64,000 nt of DNA from Ramlibacter albus (GCF_014297445.1 NZ_JACORU010000002.1:248001-312000), one strand, 5' to 3'; shown: positions 20,913 through 29,394, counted from the first letter of the stretch. Translations and numbers: made by a program. Notes: generated by a model from the sequence alone, not told the origin.

Positions 20913-21279
20913 CCTCGGCCGCGTAGCACTCGATCACGCGCCGCAGCGCCTGCGGCATTGCGATGGCGCCGCGCAGCAGTTCCTCAAGCGCGGCCTCCAC
21001 TTCGGCCATCGCGCCCCGCGAGAAGCGCAGCGTCTCGACGGCATGCGCCATCTCGTTCAGCGCGGACGCCTTGCCGCGGCGCGCGGCGCTCGTGACGGCC
21101 GCGGCGAGCCGGCTGACGCCGGGCACGTCGGCCCCGGCGACGAGGTCGGGCCGGTCCCAAAGTGCGAGCACGATGATGTTGCGGTGGGAGGCCGGCGCGA
21201 GCCAGTCCTTGTCGACGGCAGCGACGACGCGATCGATGAGGCCGTCGACGTTGACGGTTTCAGGAGAGATGGGGGACAT
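20893..21279 (-). CDS. Conserved-looking hypothetical protein
   Basis: A 128-residue, mostly helical, soluble protein without signal peptide. 'NEMAHAVETLRFSRGAMAEVEAALEELLRGAIAMPQAL' is a clear amphipathic helical stretch. No motif is recognised. It overlaps the convergent DUF1223 gene by 20 bases. The ATG at 21279 has GGAGAGATGGGGG upstream, giving several Shine-Dalgarno-like runs. Confidence 0.7.
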   Translation of the reverse strand: MSPISPETVNVDGLIDRVVAAVDKDWLAPASHRNIIVLALWDRPDLVAGADVPGVSRLAAAVTSAARRGKASALNEMAHAVETLRFSRGAMAEVEAALEELLRGAIAMPQALRRVIECYAAEVTSNPG

Positions 21280-21327
21280 GCGCCGATGCTAGGCGCGCCT
21301 TGTGCCATCGCGCCCCATGCAGAAGTC

Positions 21328-21876
21328 TCAGTCGAACAGCCCTGGCTCCTTGCCGAACTGCGCCTTCTCGATCTCCAGCATCCTCAGCTTCGTCGCGGCG
21401 CCGCCCGTTGCGGAAAAGCCACCCGAGCGGCCGCCGGCCGCCAGCACGCGATGGCAGGGGATCACCGGCGCAAAGGGGTTGTGCCCCAGTGCCTGCCCGA
21501 CCGCGCGCGACGCCCCGGGCTCACCGATGGCGCGGGCCACGTCGCCGTAGGTCAGCACGCGGCCAGGCGGGATCGCGCGGGCCACCGCATAGACGCGCTG
21601 GTTGAACGCGGGGACGCCGTCCATGTCCAGCGGGATATCCGCCAGGCTGTCGTGCGCGCCTTCGAGCAGCGCCTGGATGCGGCGCACGGCGACCTGTACG
21701 AAGGCCGGGCCCGCGCCCTCCACCGCTTCCGGGAAACGCCGCTGCATCCTCGCGAGCGTCTGCTGCGGCGTCCCTTCCGGCAGCTGCACGCCCACCAGGG
21801 CCTTCGCGCTCCACGCGATGCCGCACGGGCCGATGGCCGTGTCGAACAGCCGCAAGCCGAGCGCGGGTGCCGTCAT
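21328..21876 (-). CDS. ogt: Methylated-DNA--[protein]-cysteine S-methyltransferase
   Basis: A 182-residue alkyltransferase. The active-site motif 'PVIPCHRVL' places the acceptor Cys at 141; 'GDVARAIGEPGASRAVGQALGHNP' is the DNA-binding helix-turn-helix with its arginine finger. It repairs O6-alkylguanine by suicidal transfer. The short N-terminal region without an Ada domain fits Ogt. The gene stands one base from the downstream end of the glutathione S-transferase-like gene. Confidence 0.94.
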   Translation of the reverse strand: MTAPALGLRLFDTAIGPCGIAWSAKALVGVQLPEGTPQQTLARMQRRFPEAVEGAGPAFVQVAVRRIQALLEGAHDSLADIPLDMDGVPAFNQRVYAVARAIPPGRVLTYGDVARAIGEPGASRAVGQALGHNPFAPVIPCHRVLAAGGRSGGFSATGGAATKLRMLEIEKAQFGKEPGLFD

Positions 21877-21877
21877 G

Positions 21878-22831
21878 TCACGCAGCGTCCGCCTTCCTCA
21901 GCACGTACCCGATGCGCGGGAAGTGCACGTGCACGACGCCCGTGAGCTCATGCTCCCGCTCGATCGAGTAGTGCGTGCGCGTGGCCGCGATCAGCTTGCC
22001 TTGCGTCGGCTCGGGCCCGAAGGCCTCGGCGGTGATCGTCACCTGCTCGCCCAGCGCGATGCCGTGGTCGTCCTGGAACGCGCTGTCCACCAGCAGCTTG
22101 CCGCTCGGGGGCAGCGGGTCGACGGCCTTGGCGACCTCCAGGGCCGCCGTCGAATCGAACGTCGTCATCTGCCCGTGGCCCAGCGCCTCCATGCGGTTCA
22201 TCCATTCGCCCACCGCGGGCGTGGCGTTCAGGATGTCCGCCAGGACCGGCACCTGCGTGCGCGTGTACCAGATGCCGTGGTAGGCCGCGAAGTCGGCCAC
22301 GCAGGGCTCGGCGCCGAAGAGGAAGTCGTGCTCGTCGGCCATGTTGGCGATGCGGCGCAGGTAGGAGCGGTAGGCCGAGGTTGCGTCCCCGGGCCGCAGG
22401 CGCGTCATGTTGGCGCTCATCGCCTTGCGGTCTTCCGCGAACGCCTTCGCCGCTTCGGGCGGCGCCTTCGCGAAGACGTGCTGCGCGCCCTTCGGCTGCA
22501 GGTTGTAGCCCATCGCGGCCCAGAAGAGCGTGGTGTCCGCCCATTGCGCGAAGATGCGGCAAACGCCCTTGAGGTGCGGCGGGTACAGCGTGGGCTCGGG
22601 GCGCAGGTGTTCCAGCACGTCGCAGATGAGCGCGGTGTCGCAGTACACGTCCGCCCCGACCTGCAGCACCGGCGTCTTGCGGTAGCCGCCCGTGAGGGCC
22701 ACGACATCCGGCTTGGGCAGGATCGGCGGGATCATCACCGAGCGCCAGGGCAGCTTCTTGAAGCCGAGGATCAGGCGCACCTTCTCGGAGAACGGGGAGC
22801 TCGCGTAGTGGTGGAGGATGAGGTCGTTCAT
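21878..22831 (-). CDS. Glutathione S-transferase family protein
   Basis: A 317-residue protein. The N-terminal thioredoxin-like domain shows 'LHHYASSPFSEKVRLILGFKKLPW' (Ser in the catalytic position), 'RKTPVLQVGADVYCDTALICDVLE' (cis-Pro and the Asp-Ser/Thr equivalent). A helical C-terminal domain follows, then an extra beta-rich stretch of about 100 residues ('HGIALGEQVTITAEAFGPEPTQGKLI'), which makes it longer than the usual 200-230. The reaction is unknown. It lies directly after the acyl-CoA dehydrogenase gene (7 bases). Confidence 0.9.
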   Translation of the reverse strand: MNDLILHHYASSPFSEKVRLILGFKKLPWRSVMIPPILPKPDVVALTGGYRKTPVLQVGADVYCDTALICDVLEHLRPEPTLYPPHLKGVCRIFAQWADTTLFWAAMGYNLQPKGAQHVFAKAPPEAAKAFAEDRKAMSANMTRLRPGDATSAYRSYLRRIANMADEHDFLFGAEPCVADFAAYHGIWYTRTQVPVLADILNATPAVGEWMNRMEALGHGQMTTFDSTAALEVAKAVDPLPPSGKLLVDSAFQDDHGIALGEQVTITAEAFGPEPTQGKLIAATRTHYSIEREHELTGVVHVHFPRIGYVLRKADAA

Positions 22832-22838
22832 CGGGCGT

Positions 22839-24476
22839 CTAGTGCGGCTGCGCGCGTTGGATGATCGTGTCGAACCCGGCCGTGGCCGGCAGCGAACCGA
22901 AAGCGTAACCCCAATCGCCACCCAGGCGCGAGTCGCAGAATGCGGAGAAGACCGCCGGCGGCGCGGTCCGGCCAAGAAGCGCCGCCTGCACGGCCAGCGC
23001 CACGTCCTGCGCCAGCCGCCGCGCCTCCATCTCCGTCGCCATCGCTTCCACCCGCGCCGGCAGTGCGGCGGCCAGCCTGTCCAGCGCCGCATGCTGCCCC
23101 TTCGCGGGCGCCAGCTCGGCGGCCAGCGCCGCCGCCGCGTCGCCCTTGCGCAGCGCCCGCAGCAGGTCCAGCGCCATGATGTTGCCCGCGCCTTCCCAGA
23201 TGGAGTTGAGCGGCATCTCGCGGTAGATGCGGGCCATGATGCCTTCGCCGCCCTCTTCCACGTAACCGTTGCCGCCCAGGCACTCCATCGCCTCCTGCGC
23301 GAACGCGGCGCCGCGCTTGCAGATCCAGAACTTGGCCACGGGCGTGAGCAGGCGCGCCATCGCGGCTTCGTGCGGGTCGTCCTTGCGGTCGAAGGCACGT
23401 GCAAGGCGGATGGAGAGCGCGGTGGCGGCTTCGGACTCGAGCGCAAGGTCCGCGAGCACGTTGCGCATCAGGGGCTGGTCGATGAGCTTCTTGCCGAAGG
23501 CCATGCGCTGTTGCGTGTGGTTCAGCGCGATGGAAAGCGCCTGTCGCATCAGGCCGCTGGTGCCCAGTGCGCAGTCCAGGCGCGTCATGGTGCCCATCTC
23601 CAGGATCTGCGGCACGCCGCGGCCCTCGTCGCCCACCAGCCATGCGGCCGCCTCTTCGAACTCCACTTCGGAGCTGGCGTTGGCCTTGTTGCCCAGCTTG
23701 TCCTTCAGGCGCTGGATGCGGACCGCGTTGAGCGAGCCGTCAGGCAGCACGCGCGGCAGGAACAGGCACGACAGGCCCGCGGCCGTCTGCGCGAGGATGA
23801 GGAAGGCGTCGCACATCGGCGCGGAGAAGAACCACTTGTGGCCGGTGACGCGGTAGCGCGCGCCCCAACCGTCGTTGCCGTCCGGCACGGCCTGCGTCGT
23901 GTTCGCGCGCACGTCCGAACCGCCCTGCTTCTCGGTCATGCCCATGCCCATCGTGAGGCCGGGCTTGTCCTTCCACAGTTTCAGGGCGGGGTCGTACTCG
24001 CGGCTCGCGAGCTTCGGGCTCCAGTCGCGGTAGATTGCCGCGTTGCCGCGCAGCGCGGGCGTTACCGCGTAAGTCATCGAGATGGGACACAGGATGGAGG
24101 GCTCCAGCTCGGTGAACAGCATGAAGCCGGCTGCGCGCAGGACGTGGGCCGACCCGCCACCAGCCCACGGGGCGCCGTGCAGGCCCGCGGCGACCGCGGC
24201 TTTCATCAGCTCGTGGTAGCTGGGGTGGAACTCCACCTGGTCGATGCGGTGGCCGAAGCGGTCGTGCGTGCGCAGCTGCGGCGTGTGCACGTTGGCCAGG
24301 CGGGCGTGCTGCTGCATCTCGTGCGAGCCCAGCAGCGCACCGAGGCGGGCAAGCGGGGCAATGTCGAGTTGCGGCGCGTTGTGTTCCAACGCGGCCCGCA
24401 ACGCACGGTTCGTCTCGAAGACGTTGTAGTCGGCCAGCGGCTCGGGCTGGTTGAGCACTTCGTGGGTCGGGTGCAT
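22839..24476 (-). CDS. AidB-like acyl-CoA dehydrogenase
   Basis: A 545-residue flavoprotein of the AidB/isovaleryl-CoA dehydrogenase-like branch, which has longer N- and C-termini than standard acyl-CoA dehydrogenases. Visible: 'LTMGMGMTEKQGGSDVRANTT' (FAD contact), 'YRVTGHKWFFSAPMCD', 'QRMAFGKKLIDQPLMRNVLADLA' and 'ECLGGNGYVEE', with the Glu/Arg region near the end. It oxidises an acyl-CoA or, like AidB, protects DNA; the two cannot be told apart. It precedes the GST-like gene as an operon. Confidence 0.93.
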   Translation of the reverse strand: MHPTHEVLNQPEPLADYNVFETNRALRAALEHNAPQLDIAPLARLGALLGSHEMQQHARLANVHTPQLRTHDRFGHRIDQVEFHPSYHELMKAAVAAGLHGAPWAGGGSAHVLRAAGFMLFTELEPSILCPISMTYAVTPALRGNAAIYRDWSPKLASREYDPALKLWKDKPGLTMGMGMTEKQGGSDVRANTTQAVPDGNDGWGARYRVTGHKWFFSAPMCDAFLILAQTAAGLSCLFLPRVLPDGSLNAVRIQRLKDKLGNKANASSEVEFEEAAAWLVGDEGRGVPQILEMGTMTRLDCALGTSGLMRQALSIALNHTQQRMAFGKKLIDQPLMRNVLADLALESEAATALSIRLARAFDRKDDPHEAAMARLLTPVAKFWICKRGAAFAQEAMECLGGNGYVEEGGEGIMARIYREMPLNSIWEGAGNIMALDLLRALRKGDAAAALAAELAPAKGQHAALDRLAAALPARVEAMATEMEARRLAQDVALAVQAALLGRTAPPAVFSAFCDSRLGGDWGYAFGSLPATAGFDTIIQRAQPH

Positions 24477-24510
24477 GGCGGTCTCCTCGCGCCGACTTTA
24501 CGCCGGGCGG

Positions 24511-24538
24511 GGAACGATGCACCAGCCCGGGCCACCCA
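24511..24538 (+). promoter_or_regulatory. hrp-box-like promoter (GGAACG-N15-CCACCCA)
   Basis: GGAACG (24511-24516), a 15-base spacer and CCACCCA (24532-24538) match the consensus of HrpL-type ECF sigma promoters (GGAACC-N15-16-CCACNNA) with a single mismatch. The ATG at 24544 follows five bases later. An identical CCACCCA half and near-identical distance to the ATG recur at 25563, suggesting shared control of the two neighbouring genes. Transcription would begin at or near the ATG, giving a leaderless mRNA. Confidence 0.6.
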
Positions 24539-24543
24539 GAACC

Positions 24544-25500
24544 ATGTCCCCGCACAAACTTGCCCCGCAGCCCTTCGTCTCTTCAGCGGAATCCAAGGTC
24601 CACATCCATCTTCCCGAACCGGCCGGCACGGGCGCGCTCGCCGGCCAGAGCCGCGTGCAGCCGCCCGGCGCCGTGCGCATGGCGGCGCCGGTCGCATTGA
24701 TCGCCCGCCACGATGTGCGCGACGCGCTACTGAACGGCCGGAACCTCACGGTCGCCCTGCAGGTCGACGGTGAACAGCTCCAGGTGCGCGTGACGAACCG
24801 CCAGCTCGACATCCTGCGCGAGCGCGCGGACCTGGCGCCGGTTTACCGCGAGGACTTCGTCACGGCGTGCGAGGCCACCACCATCCGCTGGCAGGGCCCT
24901 TTCAGTGCCGAGGTCGCGGCGGCGCTTGCGATCGTCACGCACGACGGCAAGCGCGAGCACACGGAGGTCCACCACAAGCCGCCGAGCGCGCCCCTGCTGC
25001 GGCTGCTGGTCAGGGGCGGCCTGTTCGCGCCCGAGTTCGCGGACGGGATGGCACAGGCTCAGGCTCGGGCTCGGGTGGAAGCGCAGGCGCAGGAGCAGGT
25101 CCAGCCAACGGAGGTCCTGCACGCCGCGGCCGGCGCGGAGCCCGTGAGCGCCCGAGACGCGTTCACCGGCATCGCCGCATGCGCGCTGGCTGCACCGGGC
25201 ATCTACTTCGATGCCAGGTTCGGGCGCCACGTCTTGCGCGCCGTGTATGTCCCGGCAACGCAGGAACTGCAATTCTCGCGCGGCATCCCGCCGCAGCACA
25301 CCGAGGTCGCCGTGTGCAATTTCAGGCTGTCGCGCCGCGGCCTCGATCATGACCTCGTCGGGGTTTACCGCACAGGGTCCGACTCCGGCAGGGGGCTGCT
25401 GCGAATCGTGCGGTTGTTCGGCGTGCTGCGGCCGGACGCGCCCCCGCAGGTGAAGGCCATGGTGCTCGGGGCGACCGCGGCGGGTGCGACAGCGCAGTGA
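24544..25500 (+). CDS. Candidate secreted protein of unknown function
   Basis: About 318 residues. It has no signal peptide or membrane helix. The first 50 residues are Ser/Pro-rich ('MSPHKLAPQPFVSSAES'), like a type III secretion signal. A globular region follows ('VDGEQLQVRVTNRQLDILRERADLAPVYRE'), then an Ala/Gln/Arg-rich coiled segment ('AQAQARARVEAQAQEQVQ') and a second globular part ('GIYFDARFGRHVLRAVYVP'). No domain is recognised. ATG 24544 is chosen over 24517 because 24517 lies inside the hrp-box-like element. It sits between the acyl-CoA dehydrogenase gene (divergent) and the 25599 gene (same strand, 98 bases). Secretion is inferred from the promoter and N-terminus only. Confidence 0.6.
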   Translation: MSPHKLAPQPFVSSAESKVHIHLPEPAGTGALAGQSRVQPPGAVRMAAPVALIARHDVRDALLNGRNLTVALQVDGEQLQVRVTNRQLDILRERADLAPVYREDFVTACEATTIRWQGPFSAEVAAALAIVTHDGKREHTEVHHKPPSAPLLRLLVRGGLFAPEFADGMAQAQARARVEAQAQEQVQPTEVLHAAAGAEPVSARDAFTGIAACALAAPGIYFDARFGRHVLRAVYVPATQELQFSRGIPPQHTEVAVCNFRLSRRGLDHDLVGVYRTGSDSGRGLLRIVRLFGVLRPDAPPQVKAMVLGATAAGATAQ

Positions 25501-25509
25501 CGGATCAGG

Positions 25510-25535
25510 GCTCACGCCAGCTTCACCACCTGCTT
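25510..25535 (+). repeat. Direct repeat, left copy (relic of the 3' end of the oxidoreductase gene)
   Basis: The 26 bases match 27154-27179 at 25 positions, sharing the core GCCAGCTTCACCACCTGCTT except its first base context (one C/G difference at 25515). On the minus strand both copies encode KQVVKLA-stop, the exact C-terminus of the oxidoreductase at 27156-28169. Only the right copy is attached to that gene, so the left one is a displaced fragment. Confidence 0.8.
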
Positions 25536-25562
25536 TCTCCCGCATAAGCCGCGCACCGACGC

Positions 25563-25590
25563 GGAACCACCGGCTAGGCATGGCCACCCA
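25563..25590 (+). promoter_or_regulatory. hrp-box-like promoter (GGAACC-N15-CCACCCA)
   Basis: GGAACC (25563-25568), 15 bases, then CCACCCA (25584-25590) is a complete match to the HrpL-type consensus GGAACC-N15-16-CCACNNA. The ATG at 25599 lies eight bases further. It sits just inside the left direct repeat, so the promoter and gene form one bounded unit. Confidence 0.65.
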
Positions 25591-25598
25591 TTCGAACC

Positions 25599-27152
25599 AT
25601 GCAAGCCCCGACCACGAATACCTCCCGCCCCAAAGCCCCCGACCCACGTGGCGAATCCAAGGGACCGCCCGACGTGAAGGCAAGCGCGCTCGCCGGCCGC
25701 GTTCAAACCGACGATGCGCCGCTGGCGATGGCGGGGCAAGCCTCGCCCGGCCCCGCGGCCGGCGAGGGGCCGCCGCACATCGAGGACCGGCAACTGGCGG
25801 CCGCCCAGGGCGCCGCGCCGCGCACCACCTGTTGCAGCAACCCGGCGGCAACGCTCGCGGCGGCGCCACCCGTGATGTTCTGGGGCGGCCTCGGCGTGGC
25901 TGCGGGTGCCGCTGTCGGGTTCCCCTTCGGGCTGTCCTTGCCGCTGGCCGCGGTCGGCGGGTCGGCCGGCGCTTTGATCGGCTGGCGGGCAGGCGCCACC
26001 GTCGACCACGCGTACCAGGCCCTCGCGTCGGGGTTGATCGAGTACGACACCATCGAAGCGGATCGCGAGATGATGCAGTGGCCGTACCGCCCGCTCGACG
26101 CCCGCCAGGTCGAGCATCAGCTGACGACACTCTTTCGAACGGGCCTTTGCGACTGGAAGACCGGTCACCCGGAAAGGCAGGTCCAGGCCTGGCGCGACCG
26201 CACGACGCACCAGTCCGTCTGGTCGCACGACCTCTGGCGCAGCACGCAGGCAGGCGGTGAGCCGGCGCGCGCGGCGCTTGCGGTGGCCGAAGGGCTGATC
26301 GACGCGAGTCACGAGCCGGGCGCTACTTTCTGGCCGGCCGTGGCGCTTGTCGTCCTGAACGTCCACGTGGAAACCTTGGGGAAGCACGCCTTCTTCACGA
26401 GGGCGGAACTCACGAAGCTCGCGCATGGGCTTGCCGTGGCGTTGCGGCAGAACTCGTTCACGGGGCACCTTCTCGAAGGCTTCAACGACTCCTCCGACGT
26501 GGAAGTGCTCTGCGAGGCGCTGCAGGGCAGCGACCGGCCCGTGCAGCAGCGCATGGCGGCGGCGCTGCGCATCCTGTGCGCCAATACGGTCCGTTACGAA
26601 GCCTTCCTGGGCTCCGAGATGGCCGACTGCCAGGACTGCGAAGGCCTCGACATCCAGATGCTCATCGAATACCGCGAATCCCGCGCGAAGCTCAACCGGC
26701 CGTGGTACGAAGTTGCCGAGCCGGCGCAGGAGCAGGCGTTGGTATTCGAAGGCGCTGCAGCAGCCGCCGCCGCTGTCACGTGGCACATGCAGGAGCGGGC
26801 CAACCGGGGGCCCCAGCGGCGCCCGCAGCCGCGCGTGGAGACTTCCGCTGAAGCCACCCGCCGGGCGGTCATCGCCGACCGCAAGGAGCAGCAGGCATCA
26901 GCCGTCGCCCCGGTGCCGCGCCGCGACGGCGTCGCAGCTTCCGGGCCCAGCTCCCACCATGATGCATCGCGCAACAAGCGCCTGCCGAGGGAGGTGCAGG
27001 CCCTGTTCCTCAAGCTGGGGAGCAAGGGCAAGGGCCGCAAATACAGGCACATCGAAGCGGTCCGATGGCGGCAAGCCCAGGACCGCAAGAACGCGGGCTC
27101 GGCGGGCGACCCCACGTCCGTGCGGATCGTCCAGCGGTTGCCGCAGGCCTGA
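25599..27152 (+). CDS. Candidate type III-secreted protein of unknown function
   Basis: A 517-residue protein with a Pro/Thr/Ala-rich disordered start ('MQAPTTNTSRPKAPDPRG'), a Gly/Ala-rich hydrophobic stretch at about 91-130 ('[20 protein letters not shown]') that could span or insert into a membrane as a hairpin, a helical core (about 140-390) and a basic Arg/Lys-rich tail ending in '...RRNAGS'-like low complexity. The core includes 'ADCQDCEGLDIQML', a cysteine cluster of unknown meaning. No family is recognised; I considered an IpaH/NEL ligase because of the CxD but the surrounding pattern does not fit. There is no Shine-Dalgarno sequence. It ends three bases from the convergent oxidoreductase gene. 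It is bounded by direct repeats and preceded by an hrp-box-like element. Confidence 0.62.
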   Translation: MQAPTTNTSRPKAPDPRGESKGPPDVKASALAGRVQTDDAPLAMAGQASPGPAAGEGPPHIEDRQLAAAQGAAPRTTCCSNPAATLAAAPPVMFWGGLGVAAGAAVGFPFGLSLPLAAVGGSAGALIGWRAGATVDHAYQALASGLIEYDTIEADREMMQWPYRPLDARQVEHQLTTLFRTGLCDWKTGHPERQVQAWRDRTTHQSVWSHDLWRSTQAGGEPARAALAVAEGLIDASHEPGATFWPAVALVVLNVHVETLGKHAFFTRAELTKLAHGLAVALRQNSFTGHLLEGFNDSSDVEVLCEALQGSDRPVQQRMAAALRILCANTVRYEAFLGSEMADCQDCEGLDIQMLIEYRESRAKLNRPWYEVAEPAQEQALVFEGAAAAAAAVTWHMQERANRGPQRRPQPRVETSAEATRRAVIADRKEQQASAVAPVPRRDGVAASGPSSHHDASRNKRLPREVQALFLKLGSKGKGRKYRHIEAVRWRQAQDRKNAGSAGDPTSVRIVQRLPQA

Positions 27153-27153
27153 C

Positions 27154-27179
27154 GCTCAGGCCAGCTTCACCACCTGCTT
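27154..27179 (+). repeat. Direct repeat, right copy (3' end of the oxidoreductase gene)
   Basis: This copy includes the stop codon and last seven codons of the oxidoreductase gene. Together with 25510-25535 it brackets a 1.6-kb unit holding the hrp-box-like element and the 25599 gene. Duplication of a gene's 3' end on both sides of inserted DNA is what integration into that end would leave. Confidence 0.8.
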
Positions 27180-28169
27180 GCCGAAGTTCTTCCCCTTCAG
27201 CATGCCGAGGAATGCCTCGGGCGCCGCTTCGAGGCCCTCGGCGACCGACTCGCGCGGGCGGAACTTGCCGCTGCCCACCAGCATGCCCAGCTCCTTGAGC
27301 GCCTCGGGCCACACGTCCATGTGCTCGCTGACGATGAAGCCTTCGAGCTTCACGCGGTTCGTCAGCAGCAGCTGCGGGTAGGACATCGGCACCGGCTTGC
27401 CGTTGTAGCCAGCGATCATGCCGCACAGCGCGATGCGCGCGAACGAGTTGAGGCGCAGCATCACTGCGTCCATCACCATGCCGCCGACGTTCTCGAAATA
27501 GCCGTCGATGCCGTTCGGGCAAGCGTCCTTCAATGCCTTCGACAGCGAGGCGGCGTCCTCGTGCTGCTTGTAGTCGACGCACGCATCGAAGCCGATCTCC
27601 TTGACCGCGTAGTCGCACTTGTCCTTGCCGCCGGCGATGCCCACGGCGCGCAAGCCGCGCGCCTTCGCGAGCGCACCGAACGCGCTGCCCACCGCGCCGC
27701 TCGCCGCGCTCACCACGACCGTCTCGCCGGCCTTGGGCGCGATGATGCGGTTCAGGCCATACCAGGCCGTCACGCCCGGCATGCCCACAGCGCCGAGGTA
27801 GTGCGAGATCGGCACGTGCGTGGTGTCCACCTTCTGCAGGTAGCCCTTCTCGGCATCGACCACGGCGTATTCCTGCCAGCCGCCCATGCCGACCACCTTG
27901 TCGCCGACCTTGTACTTCGGCGACTTGCTCTCGACGACCTCGCCGACGGTGCCGCCCTGCATCACCTTGCCCAGCTCCTGCGGCTGCGCGTAGCTCTTGG
28001 CGTCGTTCATGCGGCCACGCATGTAAGGGTCGAGGCTCATGTAGTGGTGCTTCACGAGCACCTCGCCGTCCTTCAGCGCGGGCGTCTCCGTCGTCACGAG
28101 CTTGAAGTTGGAGACGCTGGCTTCGCCCTGCGGGCGGTTGTCCAGCAGGATCTGCTTGTTCTGGGGCAT
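27156..28169 (-). CDS. NADP-dependent medium-chain oxidoreductase (leukotriene B4 dehydrogenase/YncB-like)
   Basis: A 337-residue zinc-independent medium-chain dehydrogenase/reductase. 'LVKHHYMSLDPYMRGRM' is the hallmark of the PTGR/CurA-like group; 'VVVSAASGAVGSAFGALAKARGLRAVGIAGG' is the NADP-binding Rossmann motif (AASGAVG). Related enzymes reduce the double bond of alpha,beta-unsaturated ketones or aldehydes. It is the last gene of the acyl-CoA operon beginning at 35935; the 3' end has been copied at 25510. Confidence 0.93.
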   Translation of the reverse strand: MPQNKQILLDNRPQGEASVSNFKLVTTETPALKDGEVLVKHHYMSLDPYMRGRMNDAKSYAQPQELGKVMQGGTVGEVVESKSPKYKVGDKVVGMGGWQEYAVVDAEKGYLQKVDTTHVPISHYLGAVGMPGVTAWYGLNRIIAPKAGETVVVSAASGAVGSAFGALAKARGLRAVGIAGGKDKCDYAVKEIGFDACVDYKQHEDAASLSKALKDACPNGIDGYFENVGGMVMDAVMLRLNSFARIALCGMIAGYNGKPVPMSYPQLLLTNRVKLEGFIVSEHMDVWPEALKELGMLVGSGKFRPRESVAEGLEAAPEAFLGMLKGKNFGKQVVKLA

Positions 28170-28180
28170 GGTGGCCTCCT

Positions 28181-28591
28181 TCAGTCGGTGGAAATGCGGT
28201 CGGTCCGGCGAGCGACGTACTTGAACGTGCCGGTGGCATGGGCGCACACGTCGCCGTTGGCGTCGTGGATCGCACCCTCGCAGAAAGCCATGCTGCGGGT
28301 GCGGTGCATCACGCGGCCCCTGCCCGTGAGCTGGCCCACGGCCGGGCGCATGAAGGTCGTCTTCATCTCGATGGTGACCACGCCCATGGACTCCTCGACG
28401 CTGCGCGCCGCGGTGGCCATGATCACGTCGAGGAAGGTCATCACCCCGCCGCCGTGCGTGACCTCGAAGCTGTTCATGTGCTCGGGCTTCGGGGCCCATT
28501 CGAGGTGCGAGTGGCCGTCCTTCATCTCCACCATCTCGAAGCCGAGGTGGTGAACGAAGGGGATGGTGACGCCGAAGGTTTTCGAAGCCAT
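28181..28591 (-). CDS. PaaI-type hot-dog thioesterase
   Basis: This encodes 136 residues. 'HHLGFEMVEMKDGHSHLEW', 'NSFEVTHGGGVMTFLDVIMATAA' (the HGG motif region with its Asp) and 'VTIEMKTTFMRPAVG' are typical of PaaI-like acyl-CoA thioesterases that hydrolyse aromatic or medium-chain CoA esters. It directly abuts the SDR gene upstream and lies 11 bases before the oxidoreductase gene. Confidence 0.93.
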   Translation of the reverse strand: MASKTFGVTIPFVHHLGFEMVEMKDGHSHLEWAPKPEHMNSFEVTHGGGVMTFLDVIMATAARSVEESMGVVTIEMKTTFMRPAVGQLTGRGRVMHRTRSMAFCEGAIHDANGDVCAHATGTFKYVARRTDRISTD

Positions 28592-29380
28592 TCAACCCCC
28601 GGTGATCACGCTGACGCCGCCGTCCACCGCGACCCACTGGCCGGTGATGTGCTTGCCCGCGTCGGACGCGAAGAGCAGGGTGAGGCCCTTGAGGTCCTCG
28701 TCGTCGCCGAGGCGGTTGAGCGGCGCATGCGACGCGAACTCGTCCCCGTGCTCGCTGAGCACGCCCTTGGTCATCTTGCTCGGGAAGAAGCCGGGGCAGA
28801 TGGCGTTGACGTTGATGCCGTGGCGGCCCCATTCACAAGCCAGCGCCTGCGTGAAGGTGACCACCGCGCCCTTCGAGGTATTGTACGCCACCATGCGCAG
28901 CTCGGGCGGGTTGCCGCCCAGGCCCGCGATGGACGAGATGTTGATGATGCGGCCGCGCTTGCGCGGGATCATGCTCGCGCGCGCGACGTGCTGCGCCAGC
29001 AGGAAATAGCCGCGCACGTTCAGGTTCATCACCTTGTCCCATGCCTCGACCGGGTGCTCCTCGGCGGGCGCGCCCCAGGTGGCGCCGGCGTTGTTGACGA
29101 GGATGTCGATGTCGCCCATGCGGGCCATCGTCTCGTCGGCAAGGCGGTGGATGTCGGCCTCCTTCGCGCAGTCGGCGGCGATCCACCGCGCGTCGATGTT
29201 GGCGGCCTGCAGTTCGGCCACGGCTTCCTCGAGCTCGCCTTCCTTGCGGGCGGAGAGCATCACTTTGGCGCCGGCCTCGCCGAGCGCGTGCGCCATCTGC
29301 AGGCCGAGGCCGCGCGAGCCGCCGGTGATGAGGGCCGTGCGGCCCTCGAGGTCGAAGAGTTGCTGGATCGTCCTTGTCAT
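28592..29380 (-). CDS. Short-chain dehydrogenase/reductase
   Basis: A 262-residue SDR. The cofactor motif 'TALITGGSRGLGLQM' (TGxxxGxG), 'NNAGATWGA' (NNAG), the catalytic 'ISSIAGLGG...YNTSKGA' with Ser, Tyr and Lys, and the 'AICPGFFPSKM' turn are all present. Its likely role, from context, is oxidation or reduction of a 3-hydroxyacyl or related intermediate. Its position between an acyl-CoA dehydrogenase and a PaaI thioesterase gene supports an acyl-CoA pathway. Confidence 0.94.
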   Translation of the reverse strand: MTRTIQQLFDLEGRTALITGGSRGLGLQMAHALGEAGAKVMLSARKEGELEEAVAELQAANIDARWIAADCAKEADIHRLADETMARMGDIDILVNNAGATWGAPAEEHPVEAWDKVMNLNVRGYFLLAQHVARASMIPRKRGRIINISSIAGLGGNPPELRMVAYNTSKGAVVTFTQALACEWGRHGINVNAICPGFFPSKMTKGVLSEHGDEFASHAPLNRLGDDEDLKGLTLLFASDAGKHITGQWVAVDGGVSVITGG

Positions 29381-29394
29381 CGCTCGATTCTCTG

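Noticed and set aside
25599-27152. IpaH/NEL-type E3 ligase in the 25599 product
   Set aside because: A CxD is present ('CQD') but the surrounding pattern, position and lack of leucine-rich repeats do not fit the NEL family.
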